64,000 nucleotides of DNA from UMGS1519 sp050951095. Its GTDB lineage: Bacteria; Actinomycetota; Coriobacteriia; Coriobacteriales; Eggerthellaceae. The DNA is taken from assembly GCA_050951095.1 (NCBI GenBank), contig JBMNIQ010000003.1:1-64000 (forward strand). Reading direction: 5' to 3'. Shown here piece by piece: positions 24,845 through 32,568 of the stretch. A model generated the notes under the pieces. That model was not told the DNA's origin. It saw only the letters and a list, made by a program, of their open reading frames with translations, and made no database searches. Made by a program: the position numbers and the translations under genes. Each line of letters begins with the position of its first letter. Position 1 is the first letter of the stretch.

Positions 24845-26675
24845 ATTGGATGCGCCCTCCTTCCAGGGCTCCGCAGCCGAAGTGGTCGCAGCGCAGGCAG
24901 CGGTCGCATTCCTGCACGGCCTCCTCCAGGCTCATTTCCATCTCCACGCCCTCGAAATCCTGCTTGCGCTCGTTCGCGGGGCGTTCCATCAGGTTCACGC
25001 GTCCCATGGGCGTGCGGTCGTTGCGGATGGGAAGCGGGGTCTCCACGCCGCAATTCAGCTTGTGGTGGTACCCCAGGTACTCGTCGATGTTGCGGGCCGC
25101 CGCCTTGCCGGCGCCGATGGCCATGATGACCGTCTTCGGGCCGGTCTGGCAGTCGCCGCCCACGAAGATGTTGTCGTAGCCGGCGGCCTTCAGCGTTTCA
25201 TCTGCTGCGAAGCGGCCGCGGTTCGCCTGCATGCCGAACTCCTCGAACGGGCTGCTGACGATGTCCTGGCCCACGGCGATGAGGATGATGTCGGCCGGGA
25301 TGCGGTGCTTCGGCTTGTCCGCCGCCTGCGGCGACGGGCGGCCGTTCTTCACCGGGCCGATGATCTGCGGTTGCGTGATGAGCGCCGTGCAATGGCCCTG
25401 CGCATCCACCTCGATGGAGTCGGGCGACTGCAGCGTCTGCATCTCAACGCCCTCGGCGATGGCGCTGTCGATCTCCATGCGCAGCGCCGTCATGTCGTCG
25501 ATGCGGCGGCGGTAGGCGACCGTCACGGTCTTCGCACCGGCGCGCACGGATGTGCGGGCGCAGTCCATGGCAACGTTGCCGCCGCCGATGACCACGACGC
25601 GCTTGCCCGTGAAGTCCGGGAACACCTCTTCGCCGATCTTGCCCAGCATGTCGACCGCGGAGATGACGCCGTCGGCATCGCTGTTCTCAAGCTTCAGCGT
25701 CTTGCCGGTCTGGGCGCCGATGGCCACGTAGACGGCATCGTATTCCTGCGCGATGCGCGCCATGCCGTCCGCATCCACGGGCGCGTTGAAGTGCATGTTG
25801 ATGTTGCCGGCGGACAAGATGGCCCGCAGGTCCTCGTCCAGGCGTTCGCGCGGGAAGCGGTACGGGGGAATGCCGTAGCGCATCATGCCGCCCAGCTTCT
25901 GACGGCCTTCGAACACGTCCACGGAATGTCCCATGAGCGCGGAGAAGTACGCGCACGTCATGCCGCTGGGGCCGCCGCCGATGACGGCGATGCGGCGCCC
26001 CGTGCCGGGCAGCGCGTCGGGGACGGGCACCTGGTCGGCCGCGATCTGGTCGACCGCGAAGCGCTTGATGCCGCGGATGTTGATGGGCGCGTCGATGAGC
26101 GCGCGGCGGCAGCGCATCTCGCACGGATGCTCGCAGACCAGCGCGCACGCCGTGGGGAACGGGTTGTCCTTGCGGATCATGTTGATGGCCTGGTCGTAAT
26201 CGCCCTGGCCGGTGAGCGCGATGTACGCCGGCACGTTCACGTGCGCCGGGCAGTTCGTCTCACACGGCACGGTCTGGCCCACGCCCGCTTGGCAGGAGCG
26301 CTCATGCACGTGGCTCTCATATTCGGCCGCGAACGTCTCCAGGCTGTCCAGCACCATCTGGCCGGCCTGGTATCCGATGGCACAGTCCGACGTGGAGCGC
26401 ACCATATCGGCCAGCGCGCGCAGCTGCGTCAGGTCGTCCGGCGTGCCCTGGCACATCAGGATCTTGCGCATAAGGCCCGCCAGCTGCGGGATGCCGTCTC
26501 GGCAGGGCACGCATTTGCCGCACGTCTGCAGGCCGCTGGTTTCCAGCAGCGACAGCTGCAGTGCAATCGGGCACGTGCCCGGCGGCGTGGCGGAGACGCG
26601 CCGTGCGAAGACGTCCAGGCTGTCGGCGATCTTCGCGTCGTCCGGCGCTTTGGGTTTGACTGAAATGGTTGTCAC
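24837..26675 (-). CDS. NuoF-C-terminus/GltD-like flavoprotein, electron-transfer partner of formate dehydrogenase
   Basis: A 612-residue fusion. Residues 30-110 resemble the C-terminal Fe-S segment of NuoF (Cys52, 55, 58, 98; CGKCVPCRDG). Then comes a glutamate-synthase small-subunit module with a Cys-rich segment (PCETNCPAHVNVP; CEHPCEMRC), an FAD motif AVIGGGPSGM and an NAD(P) motif VVVIGGGNVAMDCA. A last cluster motif CDRCLRCDHFGCG lies near the C-terminus. It probably passes formate electrons to NAD(P)+ or ferredoxin. It starts with GTG at 26675 behind AAGGGG. The NuoF flavin/NADH domain itself is absent, so nucleotide chemistry must lie in the GltD part. Confidence 0.85.
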   Translation of the reverse strand: MTTISVKPKAPDDAKIADSLDVFARRVSATPPGTCPIALQLSLLETSGLQTCGKCVPCRDGIPQLAGLMRKILMCQGTPDDLTQLRALADMVRSTSDCAIGYQAGQMVLDSLETFAAEYESHVHERSCQAGVGQTVPCETNCPAHVNVPAYIALTGQGDYDQAINMIRKDNPFPTACALVCEHPCEMRCRRALIDAPINIRGIKRFAVDQIAADQVPVPDALPGTGRRIAVIGGGPSGMTCAYFSALMGHSVDVFEGRQKLGGMMRYGIPPYRFPRERLDEDLRAILSAGNINMHFNAPVDADGMARIAQEYDAVYVAIGAQTGKTLKLENSDADGVISAVDMLGKIGEEVFPDFTGKRVVVIGGGNVAMDCARTSVRAGAKTVTVAYRRRIDDMTALRMEIDSAIAEGVEMQTLQSPDSIEVDAQGHCTALITQPQIIGPVKNGRPSPQAADKPKHRIPADIILIAVGQDIVSSPFEEFGMQANRGRFAADETLKAAGYDNIFVGGDCQTGPKTVIMAIGAGKAAARNIDEYLGYHHKLNCGVETPLPIRNDRTPMGRVNLMERPANERKQDFEGVEMEMSLEEAVQECDRCLRCDHFGCGALEGGRIQYV

Positions 26676-27053
26676 GGTATGTGGTTCACCCCTTGTTGGG
26701 CCCTCGTCGGGATCGGTATGTGCGGTAGGCCGCGGAAAGCACCTGCCAGGCGCTGCCCGCCGAAGATGCCGGCGCGTTCCCGCCCCAGAGGGAGCGCTGC
26801 ACCTTGTTGCATGGCCCTATGTCGCCCGAAACGCGGTTTTGGGCGGGTCGATTTGAAGGCTAAACAGACGGAAGTTTACGCGAGCGCCGCGAAGCGATAA
26901 CCGACGTTGTTTCGCAGGGCGCGCCCGACGGTGCCATTCGCGGGCCGAACGGCACTTCCCGCATGAAATATCCACAGCCTTATTCTAGGCCGAGAACAAT
27001 AATATTACCGTTTGCCGGACAAAACGCCCCGCTCGCCTTCGGATAACGGTTCG
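26676..27053 (-). other. Leader region of the fdh operon
   Basis: About 380 bp separate the flavoprotein start from the exonuclease stop. On the minus strand, 26690-26820 is GC-rich with nested stems, including CCC/GGG near the sequence GGGGCGGGAACGCGCCGG and a CGCCG/CGGCG hairpin. Because the operon encodes a molybdopterin enzyme, a molybdenum-cofactor (Moco) riboswitch is a reasonable idea to test, but I cannot confirm its consensus by eye. An AT-rich patch at 26965-27010 could hold a promoter. Confidence 0.35.
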
Positions 27054-28019
27054 TTATTGGACAAACAGCTCGCGCTTGATGAATTCCGCCTGCACGGTGC
27101 GCAACATGAGGTCGGCATCCTCCAGGCCCAGGTGCTTCTCGTCCTCGTCCGCGTTCAGCGTGCCGCGGCGGCGCGCCCAGTTCTCCAGCGTTGCGGGACT
27201 CTGGTCCCACGGCAGCGACTTCGCCTCCGGATCCAGGTTGCGGCAGATGTCGCGCGTGTCGATGGGGATGATCTTGCCCGCCTTGCGGCCCTCCGCGTAG
27301 CCGTCCAGGTTCAGCATGAGCCATGCGTCCTCGAATGCGGCGTTGTGCGCCATGAACGGATGCTCCTTCAAGGCCTTCAGCAGCTTCGCCTGCAGCTCCT
27401 TGTCCTCGCGGAACGGCTTCTTGTCGGCCACCATGTCGTACGAGATATGGTGGATCTCCTCGGCGGGCACGCCGGTCTTCGCATACTTCTCGGGCAGGCC
27501 GTTCAGCGCGCTGAACGCATCGTGCGGCTTCGCCGTGGACGTCAGGTCCATGGTCTCCCAGCCCACGTTGATGATGTAGCCGCGGCTGGGATGCGTGCCC
27601 GTGGTTTCCAGGTCGATGCCGACGACGGTGCCCTTCACGGGCTTGCTGGCGTATACGACGCCCATGGTGCCGTGCGCCTTCTCCACTTCCTTCGCGATGG
27701 TGGACGGGCGGCGGTTCTGCATCTTCGCAATGCCGTTCAGCACGTCCTGCTCGGACAGCGAACGGGCCAGGTTCTGGTCGCGGCCGTCTTCGGCGCCCTG
27801 CTCCATGGCGTCGCACAGCACGCGGTTCCGGTCCGCCAGGTCGCGCACGATGTCGAACGAGAACGGGTCCTTATCCGCCTCGAACCAGGCTTCGCGCAGG
27901 ACTTTGATGGCCTCTTCGTTCTTGTCTCGTTCCACGGCAAGCGCCTCGTCGCCGAATCCGAACATTAATTCCGGAATGAACAGGGTATTCGCATGCTCCA
28001 ATGCCTGGTTGACGTTCAT
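27054..28019 (-). CDS. DEDDh-family 3'-5' exonuclease
   Basis: A 321-residue protein. The C-terminal half (from about 132) is a DnaQ-like exonuclease: Asp and Glu in GIDLETTG, HHISYD, Asp in HNAAFEDAW, and the final HLGLEDAD supplying the His and Asp of the DEDDh set. The first 130 residues are helical, charged and unfamiliar. ATG 28019 is preceded by AAAGGAAGG; the frame is open further upstream without support. A role in DNA repair or RNA/DNA trimming is likely, but it has no polymerase domain. It is divergent from the small acidic protein gene. Confidence 0.82.
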   Translation of the reverse strand: MNVNQALEHANTLFIPELMFGFGDEALAVERDKNEEAIKVLREAWFEADKDPFSFDIVRDLADRNRVLCDAMEQGAEDGRDQNLARSLSEQDVLNGIAKMQNRRPSTIAKEVEKAHGTMGVVYASKPVKGTVVGIDLETTGTHPSRGYIINVGWETMDLTSTAKPHDAFSALNGLPEKYAKTGVPAEEIHHISYDMVADKKPFREDKELQAKLLKALKEHPFMAHNAAFEDAWLMLNLDGYAEGRKAGKIIPIDTRDICRNLDPEAKSLPWDQSPATLENWARRRGTLNADEDEKHLGLEDADLMLRTVQAEFIKRELFVQ

Positions 28020-28284
28020 GGACCGCCTTCCTTTTCCGGGCATCGTGCGCGCACGTGCGCCCGATGCCGTTCCTCCGTGTGTATTCGTCCTCAAGCAGCC
28101 TAGCACGCCCGGCGCGCTTGCGCGGGCCTGGCGCGAACGTCAACGAATAATGAACCGAATTCGCTGCCGGCGTATGCGGCGCGCCTTTCGCTATAGTGGG
28201 AGGCGGAACAGGCGGCTGCGCAGAGCGGTCGGGAACACAGGCAAGCGAACGGGCGGCGGACAGGCGCCCGCAGGGAGGCGCGCT

Positions 28285-28812
28285 ATGGGCGGATACGGTA
28301 TTGCGGGAGCGGGGGAGGGCGCTGCGGCGTCTCTTCTGAAGCTGGGATGGACGTACAAGGCGCCGGGGTTCTACGTGAAGGAACCGGCCGGCCTGCAGGA
28401 TGCGCTGCAGGCGGTGCAGGCGCTTGCGCAGGCGGGCGGCGTCTCCGGCTGCCATCTGTTCGCCTATACGGAGCGCGTCGACCTGGGACAGGCGCTTGCC
28501 GGGCAGGCGGACCAGCCCGCCGCGCCCTTCGCGGCCGCGTCCCCTGCTGCGCACATGCCGCCGGCATTCGGCTTCGGGGATCCGTATGGCGCGCAGATGC
28601 GTGCGGCCGGCCCGCAAGATCCGCTGGCAACGCTGCTGGCAAGCGGCATGCTGGACGAGGACGGCGAGCTGCCGTCCGATGCGGGCGAAGGGGCCGTTCG
28701 GGATGATGACGGCGCCGGCGATGATGCGGACGCCCTTTCGCAGGCGGAGCAGGAGGCGCGCGACGAAGAGGAATACGCCCTGCAGATGATGCAGGAGATG
28801 GGCCTCCGATAG
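28285..28812 (+). CDS. Hypothetical protein with acidic C-terminus
   Basis: A 175-residue protein that I do not recognise. Residues 1-60 are compact (LKLGWTYKAPGFYVKEP, then an amphipathic Ala/Gln helix), the middle is Pro/Ala/Gly-rich, and the last 50 residues are strongly acidic (DDDGAGDDADALSQAEQEARDEEE split over the tail). AGGGAGG precedes the ATG at 28285, and codon use matches neighbouring genes. A TATAGT about 90 bp upstream could be its -10. It is probably cytosolic and real. Confidence 0.65.
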   Translation: MGGYGIAGAGEGAAASLLKLGWTYKAPGFYVKEPAGLQDALQAVQALAQAGGVSGCHLFAYTERVDLGQALAGQADQPAAPFAAASPAAHMPPAFGFGDPYGAQMRAAGPQDPLATLLASGMLDEDGELPSDAGEGAVRDDDGAGDDADALSQAEQEARDEEEYALQMMQEMGLR

Positions 28813-29165
28813 GCGGCGTTCCTCGGCGCGTACTTCTCTCGGCGTTCCGGAACGGGCGATGGCGGCGCGGGTGCGTTCACGGCATCCGCGCTTTTTCGTG
28901 CGCATGCAGGACGGGCGCCTTTGCCGGGCGCTCCCTTTCCGTTGCCTACGTAAATGGATTCGGCATGAATAGATAACGGAAATGAATAAATCGCGTTTTC
29001 CAACTGAATCTTTATACATGGCGTTTCCGCCCTTTCCGCCCAGTTCAAGCGCCTATACTTTGCGTATCGAAAGGCTTGACAGTTTCATGAATCGCGCAGG
29101 GTGTTGTGGGTTTCCGGCATCTCCTGCACCGGGTTATGGGATGTGAACGGAAAGGAAGCACGCCT
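28813..29165 (+). other. Intergenic region upstream of the acyl-CoA dehydrogenase
   Basis: This gap of 353 bp becomes AT-rich after 28940. A TATACT at 29054-29059, with TTTCCG 16 bp upstream, is the best promoter candidate for the dehydrogenase about 110 bp further on. No ORF or strong repeat is seen. Confidence 0.45.
29054..29059 (+). promoter_or_regulatory. Possible -10 element of the acyl-CoA dehydrogenase gene
   Basis: TATACT with a weak -35 (TTTCCG) at 16 bp spacing, in an AT-rich stretch 107 bp before the start codon. Confidence 0.4.
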
Positions 29166-30320
29166 ATGGATTTCAATTTCACCGACGAGCAGGAGCTGCT
29201 GGTCCAGAGCATTCAGGAATATGCTGAGCGCTACTTCGACAACGACTCCGTGAAGAAGATGTATGCGGATCACAAGCCGTCCCAGGAAGCGGTGACGGCG
29301 TATCGCGAGGCCGGCTTCAATCTGATGGGCCTGCCGGAAGAGGTCGGCGGCGTTCCGTGCGACAAGACGACGCTCGTGCTGCTGTGCGAGAAGCTGCATT
29401 ATTACTGCGGCGCCGTGCTGCCGTTCCAGACCGAGATCAACTCCGTCACGGACGTCATCGATTTCGGCACGCCCGAGCAGGCGAAGCTGATCATGGACAC
29501 CATGCAGCAGGAGAATCTGATTGCCGCCTGCACGGCAATCTCCGAGCCGGGCGCCGGTTCCGACAACAACGCCATGACGTGCGTCACGAAGAAGCAGCCC
29601 GATGGCACGTACATCCTGAACGGCCAGAAGACGTGGGTCACGCTGGGCGAATATGCCGAGTACTCCATCGTCATCGCGAAGGACGAGGACCCCTCGTACG
29701 ACAACAAGAGCTATTCGCTGTGGCTGGTCCCGAAGGACGCCCCCGGCTTCACCACCGGCACGCTGCATAAGATCGGCCAGGAGATCGTGCCTTTCTGCGA
29801 CCAGTTCTTCGACAACGTCAAGCTGACGGAAGAGCAGCGCATCGGGCCTGCCGGCGAGGGCTGGAAGCTGCTGATGAAGAAGTTCGAGTTCGAGCGCGTG
29901 CTGGTCGTGGCGCAGGCGCTGGGCGAGGCCCAGGCCGCCATGGACGATGCGGCCGCCTACGTGTCCGAGCGCGTCTGCTTCGGCAAGCCCATCGGCAAGC
30001 TGCCCGTCATCCAGCAGCATCTGGTGGAGATGGAAGTCACGCTGCAGAACGTCCGCACGCAGCTGTACCGCACCGTGTGGAAGCTGGACCAGGGCGAATC
30101 CATCCGCCTGGAGTGCGCGCTGCTGAAGTACTACGCCTGCCCGAACCTGACGGACGTGGCGAACCGTGCGCTGTCCATCTACGCGGCGCTGGGCTACACG
30201 GACGAGGTCCGTGCCGGCCGCATCTGGAAGGACCTGCGCGGCTACGAGATGGCCGGCGGCACCCCCGAGATCATGGAGTACATCGCCGGTCGCCAGCTGG
30301 TGAAGAAGTACAAGAAGTAG
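29166..30320 (+). CDS. Acyl-CoA dehydrogenase family protein, CaiA-like
   Basis: A 384-residue FAD enzyme. The N-terminus MDFNFTDEQELLVQ closely resembles E. coli CaiA (crotonobetainyl-CoA reductase). ISEPGAGSDNNAM and NGQKTWVT are FAD/acyl-CoA contacts. The catalytic Glu of typical dehydrogenases would lie just before GT in the C-terminal YxxxxGT segment; here the segment reads YEMAGGTPEIMEYIAGRQL, with Gly at that position, as in CaiA. It may therefore act as an enoyl-CoA reductase. GGAAAGGAAG precedes the ATG. No etfAB genes are nearby, although such enzymes normally use them. Confidence 0.88.
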   Translation: MDFNFTDEQELLVQSIQEYAERYFDNDSVKKMYADHKPSQEAVTAYREAGFNLMGLPEEVGGVPCDKTTLVLLCEKLHYYCGAVLPFQTEINSVTDVIDFGTPEQAKLIMDTMQQENLIAACTAISEPGAGSDNNAMTCVTKKQPDGTYILNGQKTWVTLGEYAEYSIVIAKDEDPSYDNKSYSLWLVPKDAPGFTTGTLHKIGQEIVPFCDQFFDNVKLTEEQRIGPAGEGWKLLMKKFEFERVLVVAQALGEAQAAMDDAAAYVSERVCFGKPIGKLPVIQQHLVEMEVTLQNVRTQLYRTVWKLDQGESIRLECALLKYYACPNLTDVANRALSIYAALGYTDEVRAGRIWKDLRGYEMAGGTPEIMEYIAGRQLVKKYKK

Positions 30321-30370
30321 TTCGTGCCATTCCCCGGTTCCGTCCGTCAGCGGCGGCGCCGGTAAGAGAG

Positions 30371-30403
30371 AAGGCGGCCCGGATCGTTCCGGACCGCCTT
30401 TTT
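30371..30403 (+). terminator. Terminator of the acyl-CoA dehydrogenase gene
   Basis: Arms AAGGCGG(C)CCGG and CCGG(A)CCGCCTT pair with one mismatch around ATCGTT and run into five T. It lies 50 bp after the stop codon. Confidence 0.85.
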
Positions 30404-30478
30404 CGCGTTCAAGCGGGTGATGAGTTAGCTCGCGGGGGTGCAGCCGACGTGCGCCTCGCCGGGAACGCGGTCGGCGCG

Positions 30479-30486
30479 TCACGCGC
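30479..30486. repeat. Target-site duplication, left copy
   Basis: TCACGCGC, repeated exactly at 31971-31978 on the other side of the IS256-family element. Confidence 0.8.
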
Positions 30487-31970
30487 GATCGTGTCGTAAA
30501 TGTTGGTGTAAGCGCAGATAGCGCATGGCCGCCGCCGAGACGCGGAACGGCCGCCGTCCTAGAATCTGAAATCGCGACAAATCGGATTCGTGGAAGGGAC
30601 GACGACCGCAATGGAGAGCATAGCAGAGCAGGTGGCGGCGTGCGCGCTGCCCAGGTTCGCGGACGGGACGATCAACATGCAGGAGCTGCTCAGGCAGCTC
30701 GCCGAGACCGTTGTGAACGAGATCATGAGCGCCGAGGCCGACGAGGTCTGCGGGGCCTCGGGCAATAGCAGGAACGGGTACCGCGAGCGGAGCCTGAAGA
30801 CATGCGTGGGGACCCTGACGCTGAGGATCCCGAAGCTGCGGACGGGCAGCTTCTTCCCGAACGACGTGGTCGAGCGCTACCAGAGGGTCGACAGGGCGCT
30901 CGTCGCGGCAGTGGCGGAGATGTACGCGACCGGCACGAGCACGCGCAAGGTCCAGCGCGTCGCGGAGAGGCTCGGCATCGGCAAGCTCTCGAAGGACCAG
31001 GTCAGCTCCATCGCGAGGTCGCTGGACGCAGACGTGGAGGAGCTGCTGTCGCGCCCGCTCGGAGGCGTGCGCACCCCCTACGTGTGGCTCGACGCCACGT
31101 ACGTGAAGTGCCGTCGCGAGGGGCGTGTCGCCTCCACGGCCGTCGTCACGGCGATAGGCTGCGACGAACACGGCTGGCGGCACGTCCTGGGGGCATCCGT
31201 CGTCGACACCGAGTCCTACGACTCCTGGCTCGCGTTCCTGCGAGCGGTGCGCGACCGGGGCGTCACCGGCGTCGCGCTCGTCACCTCCGACGCCCACGAG
31301 GGGCTCAGGAGGGCGATATCGGAGGTCTTCCAGGGCGCCGCGTGGCAGCGCTGCGCCGTGCACCTGATGCGGGACTGCGTGCGCGCGGCTGGCTCGCGCT
31401 CCCTCTCGAGACGGGTCGCCAGGATCGTCGCCCCGGTGTTCCGGGGCAAGGACGCGAACGCGGTGAGGGCGATGTACCACCTGGCCTCCGACATGCTGCG
31501 CGAGTGCTGCCCGAGGGCGGCCGACGTCTGGGACGACGCCGAGGCGGACGCCCTGGCGTACCTCGACTTCCCGGAGTCCCATTGGAAGAGGCTCCGGACC
31601 AACAACCTCCAGGAGAGGACCAACAGGGAGATAAAGCGCAGGTCGAGGGTCGTGCAGGTGTTCCCGTCGGTGCGCTCGCTCGAGCGCCTCGTGGGGGCCG
31701 TGATGTGCGAGCAGGACGACGCCTGGTCGGACGCCCGCTACTTCTCTGAGCGGAGGATCTCCGAGCTGTACGAGGACAGGCAGGCGCCAGGGCAGCCGAC
31801 CGCAGAGCAGGCGGCGGAGATAGACGCCGTCGCGAGGAGGGCGATAGAGGCCAGCCTCGAGCTTGCGGATAGGATGGAGGCGGCGTAAGGTATCAACGGC
31901 TTCAGGTTCTGGACGAAGGCCGGCGCTCCCGCTTCGAAGCGGCCGTCACACCAACTTTCTCGACACTACC
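30487..31970. mobile_element. IS256-family insertion sequence
   Basis: A complete element of about 1484 bp holding one transposase. Inverted ends share GTGTCG followed, after five variable bases, by GTTGGTGT: left at 30491-30509 and right at 31948-31966; outward of these are GATC and GGTA. The bases TCACGCGC, directly before and after (30479-30486 and 31971-31978), form an 8-bp target duplication, extendable to nine (TCACGCGCG). Internal base and codon use (AGG arginine, CTC leucine) differs from neighbours, consistent with transfer. It sits between two genes without breaking either. Confidence 0.88.
30611..31888 (+). CDS. IS256-family transposase
   Basis: A 425-residue DDE transposase of the Transposase_mut type. 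The catalytic residues are Asp161 in VWLDATYVK, Asp227 in LVTSDAHEG and Glu335 in TNNLQERTNRE; QGAAWQRCAVHLMRD is the C-x2-H-type family block between them. ATG 30611 follows GGAAGGGA; an in-frame GTG at 30590 is possible. The frame is intact and full length, and both ends with a target duplication are present, so the element may still be mobile. Confidence 0.93.
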   Translation: MESIAEQVAACALPRFADGTINMQELLRQLAETVVNEIMSAEADEVCGASGNSRNGYRERSLKTCVGTLTLRIPKLRTGSFFPNDVVERYQRVDRALVAAVAEMYATGTSTRKVQRVAERLGIGKLSKDQVSSIARSLDADVEELLSRPLGGVRTPYVWLDATYVKCRREGRVASTAVVTAIGCDEHGWRHVLGASVVDTESYDSWLAFLRAVRDRGVTGVALVTSDAHEGLRRAISEVFQGAAWQRCAVHLMRDCVRAAGSRSLSRRVARIVAPVFRGKDANAVRAMYHLASDMLRECCPRAADVWDDAEADALAYLDFPESHWKRLRTNNLQERTNREIKRRSRVVQVFPSVRSLERLVGAVMCEQDDAWSDARYFSERRISELYEDRQAPGQPTAEQAAEIDAVARRAIEASLELADRMEAA

Positions 31971-31998
31971 TCACGCGCGGGGCAGCCGCGTGCGGCAG

Positions 31999-32562
31999 CT
32001 AGTGGCGGATGTCGTTCTCCATGCTGTGGCTGGAGAAGATGGGATCGTCTTCCCAGAGCATGACGTGCCCCGCCGCGCGCGTGGCGTTCAGGTCGATGAT
32101 GCGCTGGTTCGCGGATCCGCAGAACCGCAGCGTGACATCCTTCTGTTCTTCCACGAACGGGCCGTCGACCAGGATGTCGATGCAGGCCAGCAGCCGGTCC
32201 GTAAACGGTGTGCGGCGCGGCCCGCCTTCCAGCAGGTCCTCGTATACGTCGCCCGTATAGCACCAGATGGTCTTCTGCGGATACGCGGCCTTCACGCGCT
32301 CGACGAAATCCGCCAGCACGGCCTGGTTCTCCGGCTCCATGGGCTCGCCGCCCAGCAGCGTCAGCCCGTGGATGTACGAGGGGGCCAGGCTGTCCAGTAT
32401 CTCCTGCTGCGTCTGGTCCGTGAACTCCTGCCCGTAGGCGAAATCCCACGTCTCGGGCTGGAAGCAGCCCTTGCAGTGATGCGAGCACCCGGAGACGAAG
32501 AGCGTGGTGCGCACGCCTTCGCCATCCGCGATGTCGCAATATTTGATAACGGAGTAGTTCAT
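31999..32562 (-). CDS. nrdG: Anaerobic ribonucleotide reductase activating protein
   Basis: A 187-residue radical-SAM activase that generates the glycyl radical on NrdD. The 4Fe-4S cysteines are Cys26, Cys30 and Cys33 (SGCSHHCKGCF), followed by LLGGEPM and the family's WCYTGD. It starts six bases after nrdD stops, with TAGGAAG upstream, so the pair is one operon. The IS256-family element lies just beyond its stop and leaves it intact. Confidence 0.94.
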   Translation of the reverse strand: MNYSVIKYCDIADGEGVRTTLFVSGCSHHCKGCFQPETWDFAYGQEFTDQTQQEILDSLAPSYIHGLTLLGGEPMEPENQAVLADFVERVKAAYPQKTIWCYTGDVYEDLLEGGPRRTPFTDRLLACIDILVDGPFVEEQKDVTLRFCGSANQRIIDLNATRAAGHVMLWEDDPIFSSHSMENDIRH

Positions 32563-32568
32563 GGCTTC

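Noticed and set aside
30404..30486. Gene remnant between the acyl-CoA dehydrogenase terminator and the IS element
   Set aside because: The stretch is only about 80 bp and no reading frame shows recognisable protein sequence.
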